A DNA stretch of 64,000 nucleotides from positions 70,042 to 134,041 of the forward strand of contig JBGALI010000015.1 in assembly GCA_044223975.1 (NCBI GenBank), in the 5' to 3' direction. A program made the translations under genes and the position numbers. The stretch is from CAZCPB01 sp044223975 (GTDB lineage: Bacteria > Planctomycetota > Phycisphaerae > Phycisphaerales > UBA1924). This document shows, one piece after another, positions 8,266 to 16,490 of this stretch. Under the pieces are notes generated by a model, which was given only the letters and a program-made list of their open reading frames with translations, was not told the origin of the DNA and searched no databases. Numbering within the stretch: the stretch's first letter is position 1; each line of letters opens with the position of its first letter.

Positions 8266-11200
8266 TCAGGCCGATGCGCCTCCGTCAAACCCCGGCCCGC
8301 TGATCGAGCTGCCCATGATGCGACCCCCGGCCGGCGCGGCGGCCGGCCGCACAACCTGGCGCGGCGGCAGCGGCGCGCCGCGGCCCGGCTGAGAGGCCGA
8401 GCCCGCGGGCGGCGTCGGCGTCAGGCGGGCCTTGAAGACGTAGTCCGTGACCTGGTCGCGGACGGTCTCGAGCATCTGCTGGAACATGCGCGAGCCCTCG
8501 CGCTTGTACTCGATCCGCGGATCCTGCTGGCTGTACGCGCGGTAGTTGATCGAGTCGCGGAGCTGGTCCATGGCGTAGAGATGGTCCTTCCACGACTGGT
8601 CCAGAGTGTCGAGCAGGATCGTGCGCTCCAGGTGCAGGAGCTCGGCGCGGAGGATGTTCTCGATCCGCGAGCGGATCGCGTCCAAGCGCTCCTGGCCCTC
8701 CAGGTACCGCATGCTCTCGGTCAATCCCGCGCCGTACTCCTTCTGCAGGTGCTCCTCGAGCGCCTCGTCGGTCGGGATCGCCTGCGCCGCCTCGATCGCC
8801 TTCTCGAGGCGCTTCTCGGCCAGGAACTGCTTCGACGCCTCGACGAGCTGGTCGCGCGAGCTCTTGGGCGTCGTCTTGACCAGCGTGTCCACCGTCCACC
8901 CCAGCTTGTACCGGCGGTTAGCCCACCCCACCAGTTGCTGCGCGGCCTCGGGGGCCGACTGGCGCATCATCATCATGGTCAGTTCCATCGCAAAGTCGAC
9001 GGGGTACTCGACCTCGCGCTTGTCGTACAGCTCCGCGGCCTTCTCCATCAGGACCTCGGCCGGCCCCCGGGCCTCGTCCTCGCGGGCCTTCTTGATCTCG
9101 TCCACCGACATCTCGACCAGGAACTTGTTCTTCACCCATCCGACGAGCTGCTCGACGCCGTAGTCCTTCACGAGGTACTGCGCCAGCCCCGAGAGATCGG
9201 CCTGCTCGATCTTCTCCTCCGCCGCGTGGACCAGGAGCTCCGAGACGTGCCTCCGCTCCTCGGCGCCGCCCTCGCGCAGGTCCGCCGGGCTCAGCTCGAC
9301 TCCGAACCTGGTCTTGGCCCAGTTGATCAGGCCCGCCGAGTCAAAGTCCACGCTGACCTCGGCCCCCTCCATCGGCAGGTACTCGCCCAGGGTCAGGTCG
9401 ATCATGGCGCGCACGTCGCTCTTGGCCTCCTTCTTGATCACCCCGATCATCTCTTCCAGGTCGCGCCCCTTCAGGCGGTCGGCCTGCACCGAGCAGTCGA
9501 GCTTCTGCTTGGCGAACTCCGCGGCGCAGATCGCCGGGTAGTCGGGGTCCAGGTACTCGCCGACCGCGTCGTTCACGGCCAGGCCGATGTACTCGAAGAT
9601 CAGTCCCTTGACGTCGCGCCCCTCGAGCACCCGCTGGCGGAGCCCGTAGAAGAACTGGCGCTGGTGCTCCATCACCTCGTCGTACTCGAGCACGTTCTTG
9701 CGGATCTGGAAGTTCCGCTCCTCGACCTTGCGCTGGGCCCGCTCGACGCTCTTGGAGAGCATCGGGTGCTCGATCGCGTCGCCTTCCTTCATGCCCAGGC
9801 GCGCCAGCACCCGCATCGTGGTCTCGCCGGCGAACATCTTCATGAGGTCGTCGTCGAGGGCCACGAAGAAGCGGCTGGAGCCCTTGTCGCCCTGGCGTCC
9901 GGCGCGTCCGCGCAGCTGGTTGTCGATGCGCCGGGCCTCGTGGCGCTCGGTGCCGATGACGTGCAGACCGCCCATGTCCTCGATGTTGTTGAACCACCGG
10001 AAGCGGTGGAGGAGGAACCGCCCGCGCTCGTCCAGGGCCGCGCGGAGCGCCTCGGCGTCCATCTTCTCGATCGCCTTGGGCGACTCCCACGTGAACTTGC
10101 CCGCCCAATGCCGCAGGAGCTTCATCTCAAGCTCCTCGAAGGGCATGCTCTCGGCCTCGCGCTTCTGGATCTCCATCTCCTGGGGCGCGATCTTGCGGTA
10201 CGCCGCCTCGCGGAGCTGGTCGTCGGTCGAGTCCACCGTCACCGTCCGGGGCACGATGCCGCGCTTCAGCCAGTGCTCCAGCAGCTGCTCGCGCGTGAAC
10301 TTGCCCAGCTTGATGTCCGTGCCGCGCCCGGCCATGTTGGTCGCGATCATCACCATGCCCAGCTCGCCGGCGTGCTCGACGATGTGGGCCTCGCGCTCGT
10401 GCTGCTTGGCGTTGAGCACCTCGTGCTGCACGCCGTGCTTGCGCGTGAGCATCTGGCTCAGGCTCTCGCTCTTCTCGACGCTGGTCGTTCCCACCAGGAT
10501 CGGCCTCCCCGCGTCGTGGAACGCCTTGATCTCGTCGACGATCGCGTTCCACTTGTCCTTGCCCACCAGGAACACCAGGTCGTCGAAATCCCCGCGGATC
10601 ACCTGCTTGTTGGTCGGGATCGCCACCACGTCCAGCTTGTAGATGTCGTGGAACTCCTGCGCCTCGGTGTCGGCCGTGCCCGTCATGCCCGCCAGGCGCT
10701 TGTACATCTTGAAGAAGTTCTGGATCGTGACCGTCGCGACCGTCTGCGTCTCCTGCTTGATCGGCACCTTCTCCTTGGCCTCGACCGCCTGGTGCAGGCC
10801 GTCGGACCATTGCCGCCCGATCATGGGCCGGCCCGTGAACGTGTCCACGATCACCACGCTGGGCACCTGCCGCCCCGTCATCGGGTCGGGCACGTTCATG
10901 ATCACGTAGTCCTTGTCGAGCGTGTACACCACGTGCGCCCGCAGCGACTGCTCGAGCAGGTGCGGAACGTCCATGTTCTGGTCGACGTAGAACGACCCGA
11001 TCCCCGCCACCCGCTGCGCCTCGGTCACGCCCTGGTGCGTCAGGTGCACGCTCTTGCGCTCCAGGTGCACCTCGAAGTACTGCACGTGGCGCGTCCGCTC
11101 CGCCTCCAGGCGCGGCAGGTCCTTCTTGGCGTCCTCGAGCTGCTGCTGCAGCCCCGGGATCAGCGTCTTGTCCCGCGCCTGGCGGATGTCGCCCTCCAGC

Positions 11201-12267
11201 CCCTTGATCCGCATCTTGCACTTCTGCACGACCTCGTCGCCCTCGGCCCAGGGCTTCTGCTTCTGCACCAGGTCCCGCGCCAGCCGGTCAGCCAGGTCGT
11301 AGCGGGGCTGGTCGTCGTGGGCCGGGCCCGAGATGATCAGCGGCGTCCGGGCCTCGTCGATCAGGATCGAGTCCACCTCGTCCACGATCGCAAACTGCCG
11401 ACGCTTCTGCACCTGCTGGTCCGCCGACCGCTTCATGTTGTCGCGCAGATAGTCGAACCCGAACTCGGCCGTTGTCCCGTACACCACGTCGCACCGGTAC
11501 ATCACCCGCTTCTCGTTCTCGTCCTGCATGTGCTGCGGGTGGATTGCGCCCACCGTCAGCCCCAGGGCCCAGAAGAACGGGAACGTCCAGTCGCGGTCGC
11601 GCTGCACCAGGTAGTCGTTCACCGTCACGACGTGGACCTTCATCCGCTGGGCGCACGCCAGGTACGTCGCCAGCGGGGCCACGATCGTCTTGCCCTCGCC
11701 CGTCCGCATCTCCGAGATCTTGCCCTGCGTCAGCACCATGCCGCCGATCAGCTGCACGTCGAACGGCCGGGCCCGGAACGGCGGGCGGCTCTCGGGGTAC
11801 AGCGCCTTGACCGCCTCGTAGATCTCGTTGGGCACGTCCACCTGGTACACACCGGGCACCGGCGCCGGTGACCCCTGGTGAGGGCCCGTCGGCGGGGCCG
11901 GCTCGCGCGCGTCCATCTCGGCCTTGACCTTCTGGTACAGCTCGCGCACCGAGGGCTCCAGCCTCGACGCGTCGAACCCGTGCCGGTCGATGAAGATGTT
12001 GCGGATCCCCACCGCGCGGTCCATCGCCTCGCGGGCCACCGCGAACGCCTCGACCATCAGGTCGTCGGCCTTGGTCCCCTTGTCGGTGCGGGCCCGGAAC
12101 TCCTGGATCTTGCCCCGCAGCTCCGCGTCGGTCAGCTTCCGAATCTGGTCCTCCAGCGCGTTGATCGCGTTGACGCGCTGCGTGTACTTCTTCACGAAGC
12201 GCTCGTTGCGCGTGCCGATCAGCATGTTCAAAAGAGGACCGACGAGTGGGATGCCCTGCTCAGCCAT
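8266..12267 (-). CDS. secA: Preprotein translocase ATPase SecA (large form)
   Basis: A 1333-residue SecA, the motor that pushes unfolded preproteins through SecYEG; E. coli SecA has about 900 residues. The N-terminal motor is clear: QGKISEMRTGEGKTIVAPL (Walker A), GTTAEFGFDYLRDNM, DEVDSILIDEARTPL (Walker B), then GMTGTADTEAQEF, ATNMAGRGTDIKL and LRGRAGRQGDKGSSRFF. Extra length lies in an insert after the Walker B region (about residues 340-420, charged and helical) and in a long helical C-terminal part. The C-terminus lacks the CxCxSG zinc motif used for SecB binding and ends in a Gly/Ser/Pro-rich tail. It would serve the many signal-peptide proteins encoded nearby. No frame break is seen. 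Confidence 0.96.
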   Translation of the reverse strand: MAEQGIPLVGPLLNMLIGTRNERFVKKYTQRVNAINALEDQIRKLTDAELRGKIQEFRARTDKGTKADDLMVEAFAVAREAMDRAVGIRNIFIDRHGFDASRLEPSVRELYQKVKAEMDAREPAPPTGPHQGSPAPVPGVYQVDVPNEIYEAVKALYPESRPPFRARPFDVQLIGGMVLTQGKISEMRTGEGKTIVAPLATYLACAQRMKVHVVTVNDYLVQRDRDWTFPFFWALGLTVGAIHPQHMQDENEKRVMYRCDVVYGTTAEFGFDYLRDNMKRSADQQVQKRRQFAIVDEVDSILIDEARTPLIISGPAHDDQPRYDLADRLARDLVQKQKPWAEGDEVVQKCKMRIKGLEGDIRQARDKTLIPGLQQQLEDAKKDLPRLEAERTRHVQYFEVHLERKSVHLTHQGVTEAQRVAGIGSFYVDQNMDVPHLLEQSLRAHVVYTLDKDYVIMNVPDPMTGRQVPSVVIVDTFTGRPMIGRQWSDGLHQAVEAKEKVPIKQETQTVATVTIQNFFKMYKRLAGMTGTADTEAQEFHDIYKLDVVAIPTNKQVIRGDFDDLVFLVGKDKWNAIVDEIKAFHDAGRPILVGTTSVEKSESLSQMLTRKHGVQHEVLNAKQHEREAHIVEHAGELGMVMIATNMAGRGTDIKLGKFTREQLLEHWLKRGIVPRTVTVDSTDDQLREAAYRKIAPQEMEIQKREAESMPFEELEMKLLRHWAGKFTWESPKAIEKMDAEALRAALDERGRFLLHRFRWFNNIEDMGGLHVIGTERHEARRIDNQLRGRAGRQGDKGSSRFFVALDDDLMKMFAGETTMRVLARLGMKEGDAIEHPMLSKSVERAQRKVEERNFQIRKNVLEYDEVMEHQRQFFYGLRQRVLEGRDVKGLIFEYIGLAVNDAVGEYLDPDYPAICAAEFAKQKLDCSVQADRLKGRDLEEMIGVIKKEAKSDVRAMIDLTLGEYLPMEGAEVSVDFDSAGLINWAKTRFGVELSPADLREGGAEERRHVSELLVHAAEEKIEQADLSGLAQYLVKDYGVEQLVGWVKNKFLVEMSVDEIKKAREDEARGPAEVLMEKAAELYDKREVEYPVDFAMELTMMMMRQSAPEAAQQLVGWANRRYKLGWTVDTLVKTTPKSSRDQLVEASKQFLAEKRLEKAIEAAQAIPTDEALEEHLQKEYGAGLTESMRYLEGQERLDAIRSRIENILRAELLHLERTILLDTLDQSWKDHLYAMDQLRDSINYRAYSQQDPRIEYKREGSRMFQQMLETVRDQVTDYVFKARLTPTPPAGSASQPGRGAPLPPRQVVRPAAAPAGGRIMGSSISGPGFDGGASA

Positions 12268-12424
12268 GGCTCTGTGCTTTCGGAAAATGCGGGCGCCAGC
12301 GGGCCAAAGGCCCGTCGAACGCCCTTCGGAATCTCAAAGTTGTATGGGTCCGCGAACGCTCGGGGAGACGACACTCCGCGACGATCCCGCGTCGATACGG
12401 CGGGGAAGCGCAGAGCAGACGGCG

Positions 12425-12799
12425 TCAGGCCCGGGCGGGCGGGGGCAGATCGATCAGACCGGCGCGAAGCGTCGGGACCCCATCGATGCGCTCAACGAGC
12501 ACGGGAACCCGTGCGTCGTCGCGAATCAGTCGGGCCTTTGACAGGACGTGCGCAAGCCGCGCGTCCGGGCGCTCCCGCTGGAGTCTCCGCTCGCTGAGGT
12601 GCACCGTCCGCGGCAGCACCGCCGCGGCACGCTCCACCCCGCTCAGGCGGGCGGCCTCGCTCACCAGCGCACCGGACCGCGCCGCGCCGATCGTCAGTGC
12701 GACGACCAGAAGGAGCGACAGCCCCCCCAGCGTTTGACGCGGGATGGACCGTGCACCAAGGGCACGAAATGTGGGGTTGGAGTCGTCCAAGGTCGCCAC
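12425..12799 (-). CDS. Small single-pass membrane protein, hypothetical
   Basis: A 124-residue frame with a GTG start, upstream of secA and in the same orientation. One hydrophobic stretch (TLGGLSLLLVVALTIGAA, about residues 23-40) predicts a membrane anchor, followed by a charged helical region and a short proline-rich end. I recognise no family. The reading frame is open and plausible, but the size and GC-rich composition leave some chance that it is not real. Confidence 0.4.
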   Translation of the reverse strand: MATLDDSNPTFRALGARSIPRQTLGGLSLLLVVALTIGAARSGALVSEAARLSGVERAAAVLPRTVHLSERRLQRERPDARLAHVLSKARLIRDDARVPVLVERIDGVPTLRAGLIDLPPPARA

Positions 12800-13034
12800 T
12801 CGTTCGGGAGAAGTATCGACGCGCCGGGGGTCGGAAGCAAGGAAAGACGGGCGTTATGCCCCGGCATGGGCCCGCCTTCCAAGCCTACGTACGGACCCGC
12901 GAAGGCAGTGCAGGGTCCTCAATCCCCGCGGCACGCAAGGGTTCCGCGAAGATCACCGACGCGGATGCACGGAATCTGATCCCCCCGCGGAGCCCCGTCC
13001 GATATGCACTCCGCCGCGGACAACCCCGGACGGC

Positions 13035-13046
13035 TACATTGCGGTC
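13035..13046 (+). promoter_or_regulatory. -10 box immediately before the TSCPD gene (leaderless start?)
   Basis: TACATT at 13035-13040 lies 6 nt before the ATG at 13047. That spacing places the transcription start at or next to the start codon. Confidence 0.45.
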
Positions 13047-13487
13047 ATGGAACCGCGAAGGCCGGGACACGTTGGGAAGCCGCGGCAGAGCAGCACGGGC
13101 GCCAGAGCGCCCGAGACGGGGGCTCAGCCGATGGTCGCCCTTCGCCAATCACTCCCCAACACCCGCGAGTCGGTCACCCACAAGTTCGCCATCGCGCGCC
13201 ACGAGGGCTACCTCACGATCGGCCTCTACGCCGACGGCCGCCCCGGCGAGATCTTCATCAAGATGGCCAAGGAAGGCTCGACCATCAGCGGCATGTGCCA
13301 GGCCTTCTGCCGCGCCTTCAGCCTCGCCCTCCAGCACGGCCTCTCCGTCGAGGACGCCGTCGTTCGCTTCAAGGGCATGCGTTTCGAGCCCCTGGGCCCG
13401 ACCAGCAACCCCGAGATCCCCGAGGCTCAGTCGATCGTTGACTACGTCGCGCGGTATCTTGAAATGCAATACGGTTCGCGCCGCTGA
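13047..13487 (+). CDS. TSCPD-domain protein (ribonucleotide-reductase C-terminal-like)
   Basis: A 146-residue protein whose last 118 residues form a TSCPD-type domain, as found at the C-terminus of vitamin-B12-dependent ribonucleotide reductases and as stand-alone proteins. Typical segments are SVTHKFAIARHEGYLTIGLYADG, PGEIFIKMAKEGSTISGMCQAF and RFKGMRFEPLG, split here from one continuous domain. Two starts are possible: the ATG at 13047, directly downstream of a TACATT box, and the ATG at 13131, which begins just before the conserved domain. I list the longer form because of the box; the first 28 residues look unstructured and may be untranslated. No reductase gene is nearby. The protein may be regulatory or bind nucleic acid. 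Confidence 0.75.
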   Translation: MEPRRPGHVGKPRQSSTGARAPETGAQPMVALRQSLPNTRESVTHKFAIARHEGYLTIGLYADGRPGEIFIKMAKEGSTISGMCQAFCRAFSLALQHGLSVEDAVVRFKGMRFEPLGPTSNPEIPEAQSIVDYVARYLEMQYGSRR

Positions 13488-13489
13488 TC

Positions 13490-13567
13490 GACGAGCCCCG
13501 AGCGTCAGCGAGTGGGTTGAGCGACGCACGAGCAAGGCGGCCCGCTCGCTGACGCTCGGGGCTCGTC
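13490..13567. repeat. Perfect 23-bp inverted repeat at a convergent gene end (copy 2)
   Basis: The arm at 13490-13512 (GACGAGCCCCGAGCGTCAGC...) is the exact reverse complement of 13545-13567. The right arm overlaps the stop codon of the minus-strand dehydrogenase, and the left arm starts 2 nt after the TSCPD stop. Transcribed either way, this gives a long hairpin with a 32-nt loop. It is probably a shared 3'-end structure and belongs to the same family as 8187-8247 and 58965-58988. Confidence 0.85.
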
Positions 13568-14549
13568 AAGTCACCTGGTTCGGCGGCCTCTTCCCCGCCA
13601 GGATCGCCCGCGCGTTCTCGCTCACCATCTCCGTCATCAGCCGCCGGTACTTCTCCTCAGCGCTCCCGATGTGCGGGGCCAGCGTGCAGTGCACCGAGCT
13701 CACCAGGTCCGGGTGCACTTTGGGCTCAAACTCAAAGACGTCCAGCCCCGCGCCGTAGATCCGACGCTCCTTCAGCGCCGCGGCAAGCGCCGCCTCGTCG
13801 ATCACCGGCCCCCGCGAGGTGTTCACGATGATCGCGTTCTTCTTCATGAGCGCGATCGCCTTGGCGTCGATCAGGTGACGCGTCTCGGGCGTCAGCGGCG
13901 TGTGCACGCTCACCACGTCCGCCTCGCGCAGCCCTTCCTCCAGCGTCACGCGCTTGGCCGCCAGCGGCGCCAGCTCAAAGTCGACGTGCCGCTCGCGGGC
14001 CACGTAAAGCACGTTCATCCCCCAGCCGATCGACCGCAGCGCCGTCGCGTATCCGATCCGCCCCGCGCCCACGATCAGGAGCGTCCGCCCCGTGATGTCG
14101 GCCCCCAGGAACTCGGTGATCCCAAGCGGCCCCCGCGCCGCGTACTCCGGCGACCGCGCGAACCGGTCCGCCTCGATCAGCCGCCGCGCCACCGCCAGGA
14201 TCAGCGTCCACGCCAGGTCCGCCGTCCCCTCCGTCACCGCGTGCGGCGTGTTGGTGACCACCACCCGCCGCTCGGCGCACAGCGCAAGGTCGATGTTGTC
14301 GTACCCCACGGCAAAGTTGCACACGCCCCGCAGCTGCGGCCCCGCGGCATCCAGAAACTCCTTATCCACCTTGTCGGAGTACATCGTGACGATGACGGTG
14401 GCGCCGCGGATGAACTTCAGCAGCCCCTCGCGCGTGACCTGCTCCTCCGGACGAACGCGCACCTCCGCGGTCCCCGCCGTCACGTCCCCGGGGACCGCCC
14501 GCGTCACCGCCACGATCGGAGCCGCCATGCCGCGGATGCCTGAATTCAT
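13566..14549 (-). CDS. D-isomer-specific 2-hydroxyacid dehydrogenase
   Basis: A 327-residue NAD(P)-dependent dehydrogenase that interconverts 2-keto acids and D-2-hydroxy acids; glyoxylate/hydroxypyruvate reductase is the likeliest subtype. The nucleotide-binding fingerprint is LLIVGAGRIGYATA. The catalytic triad is visible as the Arg in NTSRGPVIDE, the Glu in DVFEFEP and the His in LAPHIGSA. The N-terminal part includes NFAVGYDNIDL and TPHAVTEGTADLAW. The ATG at 14549 was chosen because a TACGGT box lies 6 nt upstream on this strand; a second ATG seven codons in is also possible. It is divergent from the EEP-family gene with only 20 nt between start codons. Confidence 0.88.
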   Translation of the reverse strand: MNSGIRGMAAPIVAVTRAVPGDVTAGTAEVRVRPEEQVTREGLLKFIRGATVIVTMYSDKVDKEFLDAAGPQLRGVCNFAVGYDNIDLALCAERRVVVTNTPHAVTEGTADLAWTLILAVARRLIEADRFARSPEYAARGPLGITEFLGADITGRTLLIVGAGRIGYATALRSIGWGMNVLYVARERHVDFELAPLAAKRVTLEEGLREADVVSVHTPLTPETRHLIDAKAIALMKKNAIIVNTSRGPVIDEAALAAALKERRIYGAGLDVFEFEPKVHPDLVSSVHCTLAPHIGSAEEKYRRLMTEMVSENARAILAGKRPPNQVT

Positions 14550-14569
14550 GGGCGTACCGTAGCAGGCCG
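14550..14569. promoter_or_regulatory. 20-nt divergent promoter region
   Basis: The sequence GTACCGTA contains TACCGT on the plus strand (14555-14560, 9 nt before the ATG at 14570) and TACGGT on the minus strand (14561-14556, 6 nt before the ATG at 14549). Both divergent genes may therefore be read from overlapping -10 boxes with almost no leader. Confidence 0.4.
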
Positions 14570-15358
14570 ATGGGCGATTCAACCGTCAGACTCCTGACCT
14601 GGAACCTGCTCCACGGCGGCAGCGCCCGTCGCATGCCCGAGATCACCCTGCGCCTCCTCGACCACGCCCCCGACATCGCCGTGCTCACCGAGTTCCGCGC
14701 CTCGATCGGCGGGCAGGTCGCCGGTGTCCTCGCCGACCACGGCCTGACCCACCAGCGCCGCAGCCCCGCCGCGCCCGACCGCAACGGCATCTTGATCGCC
14801 TCGCGTTTCGAACTCGCCGCCCCTGCCGCGGCAGTTGGGGGACCGTGCCCTCTGCCCGCCAAGTGGGCCGAGGCCGATGTGCCAAGGCTCGGTCTGACCC
14901 TCGCCGGCGTCCACGTCCCCGATGATTCGCGCCCCACCGAGCGTGCCGCGTACTGGCAGTTCCTGGTCGAGTACGCCCGGGTGCACGGCACAGGCTCGTG
15001 CATCGTCATGGGAGATTTCAACAGCGGCAGGCATCGGGTGGACGAGGCCGGAGCGACCTTCGGCTCAACCGCCCTGCTGGGGACATTCTGCACGCTGGGA
15101 TTCCGCGACACCTACCGCGAGTCTCACCCACAGGGGAGGGAAACCTCGTGGGTCAGCCACGAGGGCGCCGGGTTCCGCGTCGACCACGCGTTTGTCTCCA
15201 AGTCGTTGCTGCCGCGGGTCGTGGGCGTGCGGTACTCGCAGTCCGAGCGCCTTGAGCGGGTCTCGGATCACTCTATTTTGCTGCTGGAAATGGAGGTTTT
15301 TGCCCGGGACGGCACTCCCCGCGCCGGTGCCGGGCCGGAGGCTCCGACGCAGATTTGA
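14570..15358 (+). CDS. Endonuclease/exonuclease/phosphatase (EEP) family protein
   Basis: A 262-residue metal-dependent phosphodiesterase-fold protein. The family signatures are LLTWNLLHGG near the start, a Glu in VLTEFR, GDFNSGRH in the middle (catalytic Asp and Asn) and SDHSILLLEM near the end (Asp-His). There is no signal peptide, so it is probably cytoplasmic, unlike the secreted EEP protein at 22.4 kb. Substrates of this family range from DNA to sugar phosphates and lipids, and nothing here decides between them. It starts from a 20-nt divergent promoter shared with the hydroxyacid dehydrogenase. Confidence 0.85.
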   Translation: MGDSTVRLLTWNLLHGGSARRMPEITLRLLDHAPDIAVLTEFRASIGGQVAGVLADHGLTHQRRSPAAPDRNGILIASRFELAAPAAAVGGPCPLPAKWAEADVPRLGLTLAGVHVPDDSRPTERAAYWQFLVEYARVHGTGSCIVMGDFNSGRHRVDEAGATFGSTALLGTFCTLGFRDTYRESHPQGRETSWVSHEGAGFRVDHAFVSKSLLPRVVGVRYSQSERLERVSDHSILLLEMEVFARDGTPRAGAGPEAPTQI

Positions 15359-15506
15359 ACCCTTCCGGCCCCCGCGCGATCAAAAAACCCCGAAAATCCA
15401 GATGATTTTGACCCGTTCGGACCGATCCGACTTGCCGGACGGGCGGGGATGAGTTACAAAACCGCCGTAATTCCCGTGATTCACGGGCTTTTTCTGGAGG
15501 ACACCG

Positions 15507-15899
15507 ATGGCAGTCAAGAAGGGCAAAGCAACGACCAAGTCCACCCCCAAGGGCGTGAAGCCCCCGGCGAAGATCAGCGCGACCGGCAAGGTCCGCACCA
15601 AGAGCGAGGTGTACACCACCATCGCCGAGCACACCGGCCTGGCCCGCAAGCAGGTCGCGCAGGTGTTCGAGGTCCTCGGACGCGTGATGGCCGCCGACCT
15701 GGCCAAGCCCGCCGCCGAGCGCCCCAAGGTCTTCGTGGTCCCCGGCATGATGAAGGTCAACGCGATCTACAAGCCGCCGACCAAGGCCACCACCCGCGCC
15801 AACCCCTTCAAGCCGGGCGAGATGATGGAAGTCAAGGCCAAGCCCGCCCGCACCGTCATCAAGATCCGCCCCCTCAAGGCCCTCAAGGCCATGGTGTGA
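15507..15899 (+). CDS. HU-family DNA-binding protein with basic N-terminal tail
   Basis: A 130-residue nucleoid-associated protein. The first 25 residues are a Lys/Pro/Thr-rich tail (AVKKGKATTKSTPKGVKPP), followed by an HU/IHF-like fold: KSEVYTTIAEHTGLARKQVAQVFEVLG forms the helical half, FVVPGMMKVNAIYKPP the sheet, and a very basic arm follows. HU proteins bend and compact DNA as dimers. The usual short HU is about 90 residues, so the tail is extra. GGAGG (15496-15500) is well placed for the ATG. A strong terminator follows, so this is a single-gene unit. Confidence 0.88.
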   Translation: MAVKKGKATTKSTPKGVKPPAKISATGKVRTKSEVYTTIAEHTGLARKQVAQVFEVLGRVMAADLAKPAAERPKVFVVPGMMKVNAIYKPPTKATTRANPFKPGEMMEVKAKPARTVIKIRPLKALKAMV

Positions 15900-15960
15900 G
15901 GCTGACGGTCTGATCGGTTCGGATGCACTGAGCAACCCGCTCAGTCAGAATTGAACCAGC

Positions 15961-15996
15961 ACGGCGTCCTCCCCCGCGGAGGACGCCGTTGTTTTT
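15961..15996 (+). terminator. Intrinsic terminator after the HU-like gene
   Basis: A perfect 12-bp stem (15961-15972 with 15978-15989, ACGGCGTCCTCC) with a 5-nt loop is followed by TGTTTTT. This is the clearest intrinsic terminator in the window. Confidence 0.92.
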
Positions 15997-16147
15997 GGGG
16001 CGAGCGAAACTCTCACCGCGCGACGCTCTCAGTGCATTCCGTATTCCCTCGCGTCGAACCCAGGTCCCGCGCACCGGGTACGGATTCCTGCGCTTCGCGC
16101 ACGTAAGCCTCCAAAGCGATCAAGAGCGCCCGCACCGCAAGTACGAA

Positions 16148-16281
16148 AGCCCGCGCAGCGGGCAACAGCCGGTAGCCTCGGGTGAAGCGAGTCTTCGAGC
16201 GAAACCCGTGGAAGCGGGTTCACAGAGACCTCATTACCCTTGTCTTTCCGGAGCCCCCGCAGGGGGCAAAGGCCGGCGCTC
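16148..16281. repeat. Composite hairpin repeat, copy A
   Basis: Contains the small hairpin CCCGCGCAGCGGG, then GGTAGCCTCGGGTGAAGCGA with the returning arm AACCCGTGG, then a second small hairpin CCCCCGCAGGGGG. The same three-part layout recurs at 16409, 46051, 48168, 54041, 59010, 59518 and 61230. No protein-like frame is seen, and the rest of the 15.9-16.5 kb gap holds only the terminator and copy B. Confidence 0.75.
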
Positions 16282-16367
16282 TTCCGCCTACCGACTCTCC
16301 GCGATCCCGATTCTGATATCACCAAAGCAGTCGTCGCCGATGAGCACCCCGCGTGACCATCTGCCTG

Positions 16368-16472
16368 CGCCCGCTGCGCGGCTTCGGGAGCACGCGACGC
16401 CTGCCTGTCCACGGGTTGCGCTCGCGGACTCGCTTCACCCGAGGCTACCGGCGTGCGCCCGCTGCGCGGGCT
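16368..16472. repeat. Composite hairpin repeat, copy B (inverted)
   Basis: Reverse-orientation copy: read on the minus strand it gives AGCCCGCGCAGCGGGCGC, then GGTAGCCTCGGGTGAAGCGA and AACCCGTGG. Copies A and B face each other about 90 nt apart and could fold into one large stem. It ends 18 nt before the M28 peptidase stop codon. Confidence 0.7.
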
Positions 16473-16490
16473 GTTGAATGCAATCCGACG

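Noticed and set aside
8218..11871. A very long open frame on the plus strand opposite secA
   Set aside because: It is the antisense shadow of secA in GC-rich DNA; its translation is low-complexity and secA has all its motifs.
16148..16472. The paired repeats as an insertion sequence with terminal inverted repeats
   Set aside because: No transposase frame lies between copies A and B, and the same unit occurs singly elsewhere.
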